Shown here piece by piece: positions 13,299 to 23,075 of a DNA stretch of 64,000 nucleotides (position 1 is its first letter; every line of letters begins with the position of its first letter). The notes beneath the pieces were generated by a model. The model was not told where the DNA came from and made no database searches. It worked only from the letters and a program-made list of their open reading frames with translations. Source of the DNA: Biscogniauxia marginata. Its lineage: Eukaryota > Ascomycota > Sordariomycetes > Xylariales > Xylariaceae. Where the stretch lies: assembly GCA_022695795.1 (NCBI GenBank), contig MU404152.1, positions 62,001-126,000 of the forward strand. The letters are read 5' to 3'. The translations under genes were made by a program, and so were the position numbers.

Positions 13299-14051
13299 AA
13301 ACTATTAATAAAATAAAATAAAGTTATATTATATCGTTTTTTATAATTAAATAAAACGTATTATTAAAAAACTCTTTTTAAAAAACTTAATAAATAATTA
13401 AATTTATAAAAATAAATATATAAATAAACTAATAAATATTAATAAACCGTTTATATAATAAACTAAATTTCTTATTAATATAATAACATTTTAAAATAAA
13501 AATTATTTAATTATAAAAGTTTTTATTTTTTAAAAGATTTTTAAAAAAAATTAAAAAATTAAAACGTTTTATATTAATAAGTTATATCGATATTTAATTA
13601 ATTTATTATTAAGTTACACCGTAAAAACCCTTAAAAACGAAATTATTAACTTTAATAATTTAAACGAAAAATAAAAAGTTATAATATTAAATATAATAAA
13701 AAAGTTAAAATTTAAACTTAATTTAATTATTATAACGAAAACTTAATAATAATTAAGCGCGATTAAAAAGAGGTTATATTACAAAATTAAAAGTTAATAA
13801 AACTAATTATTAAACGACGACAAGGTCTTATATAGTCTGCTTAAAAACGCTACTAGGTCTTTTACGGGATTAGAAAAAAGAAACTCTACGCACTTATTAA
13901 ATCAAGCGCGTCGAAATGATCGCTAGCATACAATAAAACAGCATGGCTGTCATTAAAAACCAAGCGAATAGCATCCTGACTGAAGCCTCTTCCCACCTAG
14001 AAGAGTAAGTCTCTTCATGTCGTGCTCACCTGAAGCGGTCCTGGCTAGCAT

Positions 14052-15755
14052 TCACTCCTTCATCACCTCGTGATCCCCGCCGCCCCAGCCCGCCGTGATC
14101 GTCCGCATCATGTCCACGAGATCCGGGGTCCGGAACTGAAGGCGCACCTTCCCCTTATATGCGGTATTCCCGACCTCGGCCTGGGCGTCGTAGAAGGCGC
14201 GGTGGGATTCGAACGCGAAGGGCGGGTGCGTGAGGCTCAGGTCGGCGAGGCGCGCCGCGACGCGGCCGACGGCGACCCCGTTGAGCGAGAACATGTTGGT
14301 CTGGAAGGGCACGCTGCTGTCCTTCTCCTTGTACGCCTTCGCCACGGGCACGTACTCGGGCCGCATCACGAGCCAGACCGCCTTCGCGCGCCGTGTCATG
14401 TCCACCACCACGTTGTACTGCGTCGGGTGCACATCGAACCGGTCCTGCCCCTTCCGCCGCAGGAACAGCTGCCCCAGCTCGTACACGAACGCGGGAGGCG
14501 CGACCCGTTCCCTCCACGCGCGGATCGCGGCCTCGTCCTCGTCCTCGTCCTCGCTGTTGCCTCCACCGCCACCAACGCCGCCGCTGCCGCCGCGACCGCC
14601 CCCGGACCCACCCCTCGCGCGGCGCAGTGGCCTGACGCTGAGCTCCAGGGCGCGCAGCCGGCCCAGCCCCCGGCGCTCGAGACCCAGGCGGGCGGCGCGC
14701 CCCTCGCGCCCGCACGAGGGGTGGTCGGCGATGTAGGAGGTGGTGCGCCCGCCGACAACCATGTAGTCGACGCGGAACATGTGGAAGGTGTGGCTGTCGC
14801 AGAAGAGGATGGAGTCGCGCGGGTGGTCGCGGCTGTCGAGCTCGGCGAGCGCGCGCAGGTGCGCCGGGTCCGAGAAGTCCACGGCGCGCAGCAGCTTCTC
14901 GAGCCCGGCGTTCGAGAGCGGCGGCGGCGTCGCTGCCGCTGCCGCTACCGCCCAGTCCGCCGGTGAGAGCCCGAGGTGCGAGATCGTGGACGGGATCGCG
15001 AAGGAGAGCGATAGGGTCGCGGTGCCTGCGGTGCTGGTGATGTTGGTCGAGGATTTGCGCTCTGGTAGGCTGGATCCCGCGGTCGAGACGAGTGGCATTT
15101 TTGCCTCCGACGTGCTTTTGGTGGCTGACAGCTTGCCGTGGTTGCAGGTTGAGGTAGAATTTGATTTATCAAAACTAGGAGCATCTTGGACAGATGCATT
15201 CCTAGCAAAGTGCTTGGGAGCAGGCGTCCTTTCTTGATTTGCGTGATGATTCTCTAGTTGTTCGAGTCGCTGGCTGAGGTCTGCAATTCTTCGTTCATTC
15301 CTAGTATCGTTCGTTATCATGTCTACTACGGACTCCTTGAAAGCGTCCAGGGCAGTAGTATCGTTGACTGTATTGTTGAGCTTCGTGATAACGGCCTCGA
15401 GCCTTTGGGTTCGAAATGACCAGTCCGTAATCTGGTCTCGTAGACTCTCAGAGATTCGGCGATTTTGGTCAATCTCTTCTCCGTGGTAGCTAACGGCGGC
15501 TCGCAAGCTTATGAAGTCGTCACGGCCGTTAGTGCAGGCAGTTTTAATTAACGGATTGATATCCGCCAAGTTGTCATCTTCGCTCTCATCCTTGATCTTG
15601 ATGACCTCGGGGGATTTCAGAGTTGGTACAGCTGGATGCAAGGCGTTCTGTCTAGGGAAGGTGCCTGTATCTTTACGCTTCTTCGGGCGAGGCATTCCGA
15701 AGGCCGGGTGCTGGACAGGCTCATCCAGCTTGCGTTTGTGATTATGGCTGGCCAT
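14052..15755 (-). CDS. Hypothetical protein, coiled coil plus conserved C-terminal region
   Basis: A single exon encodes 567 residues if translation starts at the ATG at 15755 (MASHNHKRKLDEP). The frame is open 63 codons further upstream, but that part has low coding character. An NLS-like KRKLDE and RPKKRKD lie in the first 30 residues, suggesting a nuclear protein. A predicted coiled coil spans about 85-180 (many Leu/Ile heptads, RIADLSQRLEQLENH). A Ser/Thr-rich linker follows. The C-terminal half has a compact region (DSILFCDSHTFHMFRVDYMVVGG...) interrupted by a Gly-rich then acidic insert (EDEDEDE) before RRKGQDRFDVHPTQYNVV. The C-terminal half is far more GC-rich than the N-terminal half, and the gene abuts the AT-rich block. 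I do not recognise the family. Confidence 0.7.
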   Translation of the reverse strand: MASHNHKRKLDEPVQHPAFGMPRPKKRKDTGTFPRQNALHPAVPTLKSPEVIKIKDESEDDNLADINPLIKTACTNGRDDFISLRAAVSYHGEEIDQNRRISESLRDQITDWSFRTQRLEAVITKLNNTVNDTTALDAFKESVVDMITNDTRNERRIADLSQRLEQLENHHANQERTPAPKHFARNASVQDAPSFDKSNSTSTCNHGKLSATKSTSEAKMPLVSTAGSSLPERKSSTNITSTAGTATLSLSFAIPSTISHLGLSPADWAVAAAAATPPPLSNAGLEKLLRAVDFSDPAHLRALAELDSRDHPRDSILFCDSHTFHMFRVDYMVVGGRTTSYIADHPSCGREGRAARLGLERRGLGRLRALELSVRPLRRARGGSGGGRGGSGGVGGGGGNSEDEDEDEAAIRAWRERVAPPAFVYELGQLFLRRKGQDRFDVHPTQYNVVVDMTRRAKAVWLVMRPEYVPVAKAYKEKDSSVPFQTNMFSLNGVAVGRVAARLADLSLTHPPFAFESHRAFYDAQAEVGNTAYKGKVRLQFRTPDLVDMMRTITAGWGGGDHEVMKE

Positions 15756-16593
15756 CGTCGATTGCGCTATAGGCCGAGAAGTATGAGGAGTGAAGCTTCT
15801 GATGCTGGCGGCTAGATGAAAAAATTCATGTCTTGCAGATGTGATGTAACGTATGGGATGCTGGTAGATGCACGACGAATCGAATAGAGGAAAGAGCCGT
15901 TCAATGATGGTGTATGTGTGAGAAATATGTACCTTACATGTCAAGTTGGTAAGGTTACGGGATTGAGTAGAATCTGGTCAGGATACAGGGTGCTCATATA
16001 TGGAAAGGGGCGCAAAAGCTGTCATGGGAACTTCACCTGCGAGAATATTGGAAAGCAACAAGAATACACCCTTATACTGGATCGTATAATGGCATCCTAA
16101 AAAGTAGCATCTAGGATTTCCCAGTAATTGCTTCAGGAGCCGAAGTTGCCTCGTAGGATATCCAAAGGCTACCTAGATACTAACGGGTTCGGGATATCCT
16201 GTCTCGACGACACACCAGAATTAAGTAATAACGAGGTGTTCAACTAACAGGTCAATTTGAGATACATAAAGTATGGTTCGATATCCTGTTATTTACAATG
16301 TGGGAAATCATGATCTGTAATCCGACCCTTTGCCTCACGACATCGAGCCAGATGAAGCCAACATCAACAGAGGTCCTGATTCACCAACGATTTTACGGCT
16401 TTGCGTAGCTGGCCACAGCTGTGAGTAGCTTGATAAGATAAGACGGGATATTTATTGGCATGTGTGGGAATTCATACACCTGGCGGTATCCCACCCAAAC
16501 GCCCGAGCTACATCTACTACCTATATTCTGATACTGCCGACACGGGGTCACTCAAGTAAAGGCTTCAATTAGACACGGAAAGAGTCCACAGGA
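15756..16593. other. Intergenic, divergent promoters
   Basis: The spacer lies between the coiled-coil gene (-) and the F-box-like gene (+). No other coding signal, RNA gene or repeat was recognised. Confidence 0.45.
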
Positions 16594-18276
16594 ATGCCGC
16601 CGATGGCGCCCTCCTCTACCTTTCCTTTTGATATCTACAACTTGATATTTTCTGTTCTCCCACAAAAGTATGTGTTAGAGTGTCGACTTGTCGACAAGTT
16701 TGTTGGCGCGATAGCAACCGCGTGGGAATTCCGTCATATTCGGCTGGAAGCCGTCGATGACCCATCGAACTTTATCCACATCGCCGAGAGCGATCACCTT
16801 CGCCTCCTGGTCAGGGAGGTCAATCTCGATGCTTGGACCGACTCGCATTTTCGCACCACAGATCATTTTGGCAACTCCCTCGTTCCACCCCATGCGCCGT
16901 TCCTTCGTGCATTGCCATTCTTGAGATTATTCAAAAATCTCAAGACGCTAAATATCAGACTCGATCAGGATGACTCAGATTATTTCACTGATTCAGACGG
17001 GAGCTTCCGCTGCTACGTCCTAAGTACTGTGGTCAGTTGTTTAGGAGGGACATGGTCCGCAGAATGGCAGAAACAACTTGAGCACGACCAGCGCATAGAC
17101 AGTCACTCTAACGAAGCTCAAAGTGAAAAGGGGGACGAAGTTGGCCTCACGTTGCGGAGTGCTCCCATTGAGCTCAAGACCATTACCATTTCACATTTAG
17201 CTAGTTTTGAAGATGCACGCCTCACGTCTTTGAAAGCATTTAAATAAGTCATCGAATCGAGAAGCTTGAAAGAGCTAAAGCTGTTGATCGCCACGGAATC
17301 ATCAGACGAATTAGAAGGCTTCGGCAAGACACTCCATTTTTTAGAAAGTCTTCCAAGGACATGGTTTGCTCCATCGATTGCTCAGAATTTACGAGTCCTC
17401 TCTCTCTACTGTACGAAATTTTGGGGGTGGGATCCAAAAATGGATGTTCGGATGGTAAATCCAAGTACGAATTCTGCCTCCGGGTTCCCCAACCTGAAAC
17501 TGCTAGCTTTAGGTAACTACGTTTTTAGCCATCAATGGCAGGTCGACTGGATTGCATCGCTCGGTAGCCATAACGGTTCCGGGGGTCTGCAGGAGTTGTA
17601 TCTTGATGACTGTTCCATAATGTGGTATGCACGCATCAAAGGAAGTCTTGATACAACTGATACTATATGTTTATCGGCCGACGGACAGGAGATCAAATTC
17701 CCAAACTCTGGGTATCTCCAAAAGGAGGCCATGCTTTCAGGAGACTTAGGAGATCATTCAGACTTTACCAAAGTTCATTTTGATCTCCGGTGGCACCATG
17801 TTCTGTTGCAGTGGAAAGATAAGATGCTTAGCCTAAAAACTTTCAAAATGGGCCATGGCGCTAGTTGGGAGAACGATACTGCCAGGCTAGTCGTCCGGAG
17901 CCATCCTGAAGTTTGGACAGTGATTCCGAAGCCGAATATAGAGCATCTCGATGCCTATTTACGTTGGTATCGAGGTCGTCGACTAGAGGAACAGCCATTT
18001 CAAGAGACTGTCTTTCTCAATTATGACTGTGCTCCCCCGCCCAAGGGAAGAAACCCAAAAGGATCTGATGTTTTTCGTCAGGGCGTGGGTCTTCATCAAA
18101 GGCGAGAATATATGATGCAGTACATCTACTACAATGGGGGCAGGTGGAATCAGAGGGATGAGCGGCCGGGAGTGGTTGACGATAATATCATGGAGTACAA
18201 GAATGCAAGGAAATTGGATATAGAGGCCTCCAGTGGTCTGATGAACGCTGTTGAAGTGAGGCGTAGAGAAACTTGA
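16594..18276 (+). pseudogene. F-box/LRR-like gene interrupted by one in-frame TAA
   Basis: Two long frames, 16594-17247 and 17248-18276, are in the same phase and separated only by TAA at 17245-17247 (LTSLKAFK, stop, VIESRSLKELKLL). Read through, they make about 560 residues: an F-box-like N-terminus (FPFDIYNLIFSVLPQKYVLECRLVDKFVGA, residues about 10-40 in two stretches) and then leucine-rich, LRR-like strands typical of fungal F-box proteins (SLKELKLLIATESS, NLRVLSLYC, NLKLLALGNYVF, GLQELYLDDCSIMW). Such proteins act as substrate adaptors of SCF ubiquitin ligases. One C-to-T change in CAA (Gln) explains the break. No GT-AG intron that removes the stop and keeps the frame was evident. The alternatives are a recent pseudogene, a strain-specific null allele or a sequencing error. 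The rest of the frame is intact, so loss would be recent. Confidence 0.75.
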
Positions 18277-19353
18277 TCTCGATTTTGAGAAGGACCCGGG
18301 GGTTCGGAGTACATCCTTGGAACATGTAGAACGGTGCAATACCACCGAGGTTTCCTACCATTTCGGCCTATATTAAAATGGCAACTGTGTTCGTGTATAT
18401 ATATCGGCCTGTAGTTCTTCATGGGTTCTAGCTTTGGGCTTTCGAAGCTTGTGGGGCTAATACCTTGGTACGGCTACCAAATCCCTCCATAAATCAGCCA
18501 ATATATAAATGTAAACCATCACATAAGCTTTTTAGGAAAACCCCACGATTCAATCCCATCTTAAAAAGGGCCATTCCATCCTAACGCCTAATCAACCTAT
18601 ACTCCAGTAGCATGTCGATTGGTGGAAACTCTGGGACAAGGGAGATATCAAGAATCGAAGCCAGATAACATTGACCCTAGAGGGAACACTCATTTAATAA
18701 GAACGTTGAAGAGTAGAAGAGGGAATTAATGAGCGACATACTATGGCTGAGGACCTCACTATGGGACTAGGATAAGTTGCCCACATCATTGAGAACCACG
18801 CGACCGCTGAGAGCGAAAGTAATCGTAGGCCGAATGGCACGGAAGCGACAGTGGAGGGTTGGTACTGCCATCTATTCATCAAGAATATCAATATAGATGG
18901 TGATGCGTCGACATTTAAGATGAGTCCATATCCTGAGAATATACCTAGTTAGGCTATACAGACCAATATCTCGTGTATTGCTTGGCATACGTCTATATCC
19001 TGCAATAATTCGATAGATCGTGTGAAAAGTCACATCAAAGAAATTTTGCCTCCAAGGCAAGTCAAAGGGAAAGCAGACCCTTTTAAAGACTCTCCAGCAC
19101 GAAACAAGAGCAGAGAGCTTATTCTTGTTTTGACTGACGATCAAAGACTAAACATACCTACTTCCTTCCTGTACTTATCGCCTTGAACTCGTCCGTGTTT
19201 CACCTCGAAAGTCTAAACTGAATCAATGACCACCAAGTCCTCCATAATGAGAAGTTCAAAACTCTCCAGCCACGAATAAGCCGTCAGCCTAAAAAAAGAA
19301 TTCTTTCAAAATTATTTCCAGAACGGTATTATTCTAGAAACCCGTATCCTACA
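18277..19353. other. Intergenic
   Basis: I see no supported gene. A few 60-90 codon open frames on the minus strand have no start context or family resemblance. Confidence 0.45.
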
Positions 19354-19734
19354 ATGCCGACCAAAGTGCGCATCGTGGGACCGAAGGGACGCTTCATAGT
19401 CGTCTCGGGCAAGACCGACTTCGCCACGATCAAGGAGAAAGGGCGGGAACTCCTCGTGGTCAGCGATATCTGTGATCGCAATAATGGCGACGACGACGAC
19501 GACGACAGGAGAGGCCCGCGCCGATCGTTAGATCAGAGTAGGTCCTTCTCGGACGAAGCGATGGAAACGGCGCGGAAGCGGAGGGCTAGCTACGATGTGC
19601 AATTCTCGCTGAGTTCCTCACGTGACACTCTCGAGAAGGAAAGCGTCGCCGTGGATGGCGGCGAACGCGTCGTCAAGGTCGAGGTTGAGTGGTTGCCTCC
19701 ACGGAGCTGCGAGGGAGAGCAGGATGAGGAGTGA
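19354..19734 (+). CDS. Small charged hypothetical protein
   Basis: An intact 126-codon frame begins ATGCCGACCAAAG in a fair context (CTACAATG) and has clear GC-rich coding composition unlike its AT-richer flanks. The product starts with a compact beta-like stretch (TKVRIVGPKGRFIVVSGKTDF), followed by an Asp run (NGDDDDDDRR), a Ser/Arg-rich middle and an acidic C-terminus. No signal peptide, membrane segment or known domain is visible. It could be the whole of a small gene or one exon of a larger one. Confidence 0.5.
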   Translation: MPTKVRIVGPKGRFIVVSGKTDFATIKEKGRELLVVSDICDRNNGDDDDDDRRGPRRSLDQSRSFSDEAMETARKRRASYDVQFSLSSSRDTLEKESVAVDGGERVVKVEVEWLPPRSCEGEQDEE

Positions 19735-20512
19735 AAATGAGGAGGTAATTACACATAGGGAGGGTAATCCTTGTTACGGGGTTTGGACCTTCTTTGTTGT
19801 TTACCGCTTCGTTTCGCGGGAATTAATCATTGCGAAAATTAACTGAGGGTTCTTTGTTCTCCTCTGACCCTACATTTACCTATCTTTTGGAGATGTGATA
19901 TGTGGATTCACGTCCTAATTCCCTGCTTTTTCGATATAACTTTGACTCCGCTTCGACGCTCATAGGTTGGTTCATATGGGTTACTTGTGAAGGAGTTCTG
20001 AAGCTTAATCAATATTGGTAGTATCCCATGAGAGAATCTTTCCCTGATGCTTCGTATATGATATGGCTTCTAGATTAGTGTAACTATGCCTAGCCGAACA
20101 GTGTCCTACGCATGTTGCATAATCATCTTGCGAGCTAGCCGGTGGTCTAAGGGACGATTGATGATATGTCATTAGTTGGCATGCATCTGGACAAAGACTC
20201 GCAATTAACTAGACTCAATACATTGAGTGATATATTCTAAAATATATTGGAATAATTGCTGCGATATAACGATATGGTGGGTGTTGGAATACAGGGCTAT
20301 GCCCCTTATATGGTCCTACATCTGGCCTGCTGTATATGTATAGATAGGCTTCACTATATTTACCCTTGGACTGATATAATTATCTTATCCTCATATTTTA
20401 GTCTTATCTTAATGGTAGAAAGTGGCATCAGACATACCTCAGGAATATAATACGATAGGAATATGAACTGAGGTCACAAGCTCTCCCAAACAAAAGCGGT
20501 TTGCAGGCGAAT
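19735..20512. other. Intergenic, possible unlisted 5' exon of the next gene
   Basis: AT-rich spacer. A good acceptor (GGTTTGCAG, ending at 20505) lies just before the first ATG of the next gene, so an upstream exon may exist here. I could not identify it confidently. Confidence 0.35.
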
Positions 20513-21595
20513 ATGTGGCATATCAGAATCTTACATGCTTACCATGTTCTCAATAGGAACGTTGAACACTTTATAAAGAAAAAATTGGAGCTCATGCACG
20601 AGATTGCCTATGCAGAGCCCGATCCGGAAGAAGCCAAGGAGAATTTGAGGGATGCAGCCATTTTATTCTTCATGAGAGACGCTATACTCAACGCTGGTAT
20701 GACTATGGTATTGGCGGTAGTGTCCACCAGACCTGAGAACATCCCATATGGATTCATCTGTGGCTATAGCTTCACGCACTCGATCATCTTCCTGCTATTT
20801 CTCATCGCCGTTTTTGCTTTGAGGATACGGATATACTGGATCGAACACGGGCACTCCCGCTTTAAATCATCTAGACTTTTCCCATACGCAGAGAATACTA
20901 GCGTCCGTCTGAGATTCATTTCACAGCATCTCAAGACCTTGGCCGCTGATGGTGCCAGGAAACTTGGATCAATCAGACGACGTATCCCTCGTGTACAACC
21001 TGCGACCACACGCTTTTCTCTCGTATCAAGCCCGGGTTACCAGGAGGAACTGAAGGGGTACGACGGAAGTTGTCATGGTCTTGATGCGAGCTCGGCAATA
21101 CCGTCTTTCGAGCCATTTCCCAATGCGCATCTCTATGACCCCGTCGAGGGCGACCACCCGTCACGCTCCAGCATGATGAGTATGCCAAAAGCGAAGAGCT
21201 ACCAGCCGAACCATGGACGAGATGAGATCAACTTACCTCTGTTGGGCTCAGATGAGGAACTCAGCGAGGTCGATCTAGGAGACAGCAGGAGGGTAAGCGA
21301 CTGTAGCGACGAGACACTGCCGGTGGGCATTCTGAGTGGCGGTGGCAGTAGCCACTCAGTGGTGCATCAAGAGCGAAAGGAGCTACGTCACTATGCTCAA
21401 TACTCAACGGCAGACGTCTACCGGGATCAAAGCGTTCGAGTCATCACGAATAATGCTCGACCACTCCCCGCGCCCTATTATACTTCTAGACTAACACGAG
21501 CCGCTGGTCATGCCGAACGGAGCCTCGGTTCTAGTCCCTCTGAAAGAATATCCGAAGATGACGGTGATGATGAGATGAGCGCAAGTTGGTTCTGA
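20513..21595 (+). CDS. Hypothetical membrane protein with long cytosolic tail
   Basis: The frame is open from 20501 but the first ATG is at 20513 (MWHIRILHAYHVL), giving 360 residues; the start may instead be in an upstream exon because an acceptor-like TTTGCAG precedes it. An amphipathic N-terminal helix is followed by a hydrophobic segment (AGMTMVLAVVS, about residues 65-80) and a strong membrane span (THSIIFLLFLIAVFALRIRIYW, in the 90-115 range). Basic residues after the span suggest that the long Ser/Asp-rich tail is cytosolic. The tail has acidic low-complexity patches and ends in EDDGDDEMSASWF. No characterised family is recognised. Confidence 0.6.
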   Translation: MWHIRILHAYHVLNRNVEHFIKKKLELMHEIAYAEPDPEEAKENLRDAAILFFMRDAILNAGMTMVLAVVSTRPENIPYGFICGYSFTHSIIFLLFLIAVFALRIRIYWIEHGHSRFKSSRLFPYAENTSVRLRFISQHLKTLAADGARKLGSIRRRIPRVQPATTRFSLVSSPGYQEELKGYDGSCHGLDASSAIPSFEPFPNAHLYDPVEGDHPSRSSMMSMPKAKSYQPNHGRDEINLPLLGSDEELSEVDLGDSRRVSDCSDETLPVGILSGGGSSHSVVHQERKELRHYAQYSTADVYRDQSVRVITNNARPLPAPYYTSRLTRAAGHAERSLGSSPSERISEDDGDDEMSASWF

Positions 21596-23075
21596 ATAAA
21601 TCGTCTATCAGGAGATCGCGGTGAGACTGGAGGAAAGATGAGACGATGGATTGACATGGCCACTTACAGATATCTGACAACTTGGAGGACGGTGTCATCT
21701 GCCAGCATTATATTTAATATTCGTGTGCGACTGAAGTATGGTAATATGAGACGATGCTCACGCAATTCTGCGTGTTCCTGCTTATTTATCCCGTTGTTCG
21801 ATACCATAGAACATCCTAGTGGAAAGTAGACTATTAGGTACTGTCTTTAGATTGCTCTCCTTTATCACGACGAATACTGCTGCTATATGGCGACTAGACA
21901 TTTACTGGATTGTTATGGGCCACAGGCCCTGAACGTGCAGTCGTTGGGGAAGCGGTGGATTGCGCTGTGGTCTCATTGCTAAGGCCAAGCGAAGTCCAAG
22001 GTGATTTGACACTCATGGGAGTTGGTACGATGCATTTCTATTTACAGGCAATAGCTAGCTAGACACGGCATTTTGTGGTGGAATCCGCGAGATAAATACG
22101 TAAATCAAACATGATAACAATCCAGTTCTAGAAATTCTCACCTTCATAACCTCTCCGTTACTCATTCCGCATTTTTTGTCCTCCAATATTGTTTGGCAAT
22201 CTCCGAGAGTAGGTTATCTCCCATGTAACTGTGAAAACAGCACTACTGCCAACAACTCACGGGGGCCCCATTGTCCCATCCCCCTGAATCGCGCCTCCGA
22301 TGGAGGTGGTCTAGAACTTATTGCTGTTGTACCTGCCGAGTCGTGAATTTTTCCTAGGTCACTATATGCAACGCTACGATGCTGAAATTACACAACTAGT
22401 AAAATACACAATACATAGATTCTACATGCTATACACTCTATCTAGATTACATAAAATAGCATTGTGTGGATTTTCGTGTCGGTAGCTTGGGGAAATTTGA
22501 AGACACATTGAGGTCAAAATTGGAGATGCTACTGATAACAAGCGGTGTGCCTTCTGGTGTAGTCATCCTACCTATGAATATAGACTGGCCATGTATAATA
22601 TCACAAATATTAGCTAGAGCTTACTTGGATCTGGCGATGGTACGGTTCCAGAGTAGAGGATCGCGATTAGACGAGGATAAAAAGTTAAGAATAGTGAAGG
22701 CGGAGTTGTCTCCGTGGAAAAAAAAAGAAAAGTAATGCGCACCCATGTCGTGCACGGTGCCTTCAGGGGAGTTTCTTACGATGTTTGGGTGATAAACTCA
22801 ACCGAGCTGATCTCTTAGGGTCCACTGCGGGGACTAAGTCTAGGTTGAAACCGAGATCGATCGATCAGCGCGGTGAGACCAGGCCTGTAAGGATCGAAAT
22901 TATGAAATGGATGGCCAATTTGCAGTCGGCGGGATGCGACTTTTTTTCTTGCACTTCAGGCCCACCCCCTCTTCATCAATGCCTAGAGAGTCTCAGGCTG
23001 TAGAGGGACTTTCGCAGGGACATATAGATCATATTGTTTGAAAACAATTCCTATTAAAATCTACTAATATAGCTT
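21596..23075. other. Intergenic
   Basis: No supported gene. An 89-codon frame at 22466-22735 begins with GTG and ends in a homopolymer-derived Lys run, so I do not accept it. No repeats recognised. Confidence 0.45.

Larger units (their letters stand above)
11165..13300. repeat. Outer inverted repeat, about 330-bp arms
   Basis: The left arm (about 11165-11510) is the reverse complement of the right arm (about 12961-13300). Landmarks run in opposite order and orientation: TTTACACGGCATTA (11237-11250) against CGATGCGGCGTAA (13202-13214), and AACTCCTCGAAATTTAAATT (11437-11456) against AATTTCGAGGAATT (13017-13030). Divergence between the arms is mostly transition-type, with small indels. The enclosed 1.4 kb holds the inner fold-back element and the mutated solo LTR. 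It looks like a decayed DNA transposon or fold-back element with long terminal inverted repeats. No transposase is readable, so the superfamily is unknown. Confidence 0.75.
10440..13960. repeat. Extremely AT-rich, RIP-like block
   Basis: About 3.5 kb consist almost wholly of A and T with frequent TTAA and TATA and no sustained open frame. The remaining C and G are mostly in CpG, and CpA/TpG are depleted, which is the pattern left by repeat-induced point mutation (C to T at CpA). It contains two inverted-repeat elements and a solo LTR, listed separately. Near 13805-13915 a stretch reads in one frame as NDDKVLYSLLKNATRS..., perhaps a decayed transposon coding remnant. Edges are sharp: GC-rich coding starts at about 14052. 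Confidence 0.85.

Noticed and set aside
14070..14966. 298-codon plus-strand frame opposite the coiled-coil gene
   Set aside because: A shadow caused by GC-rich codons and the Gly-rich insert on the other strand.
22466..22735. 89-codon frame
   Set aside because: It starts with GTG, has no upstream ATG and ends in a Lys run made by a poly-A tract; no splice partner found.
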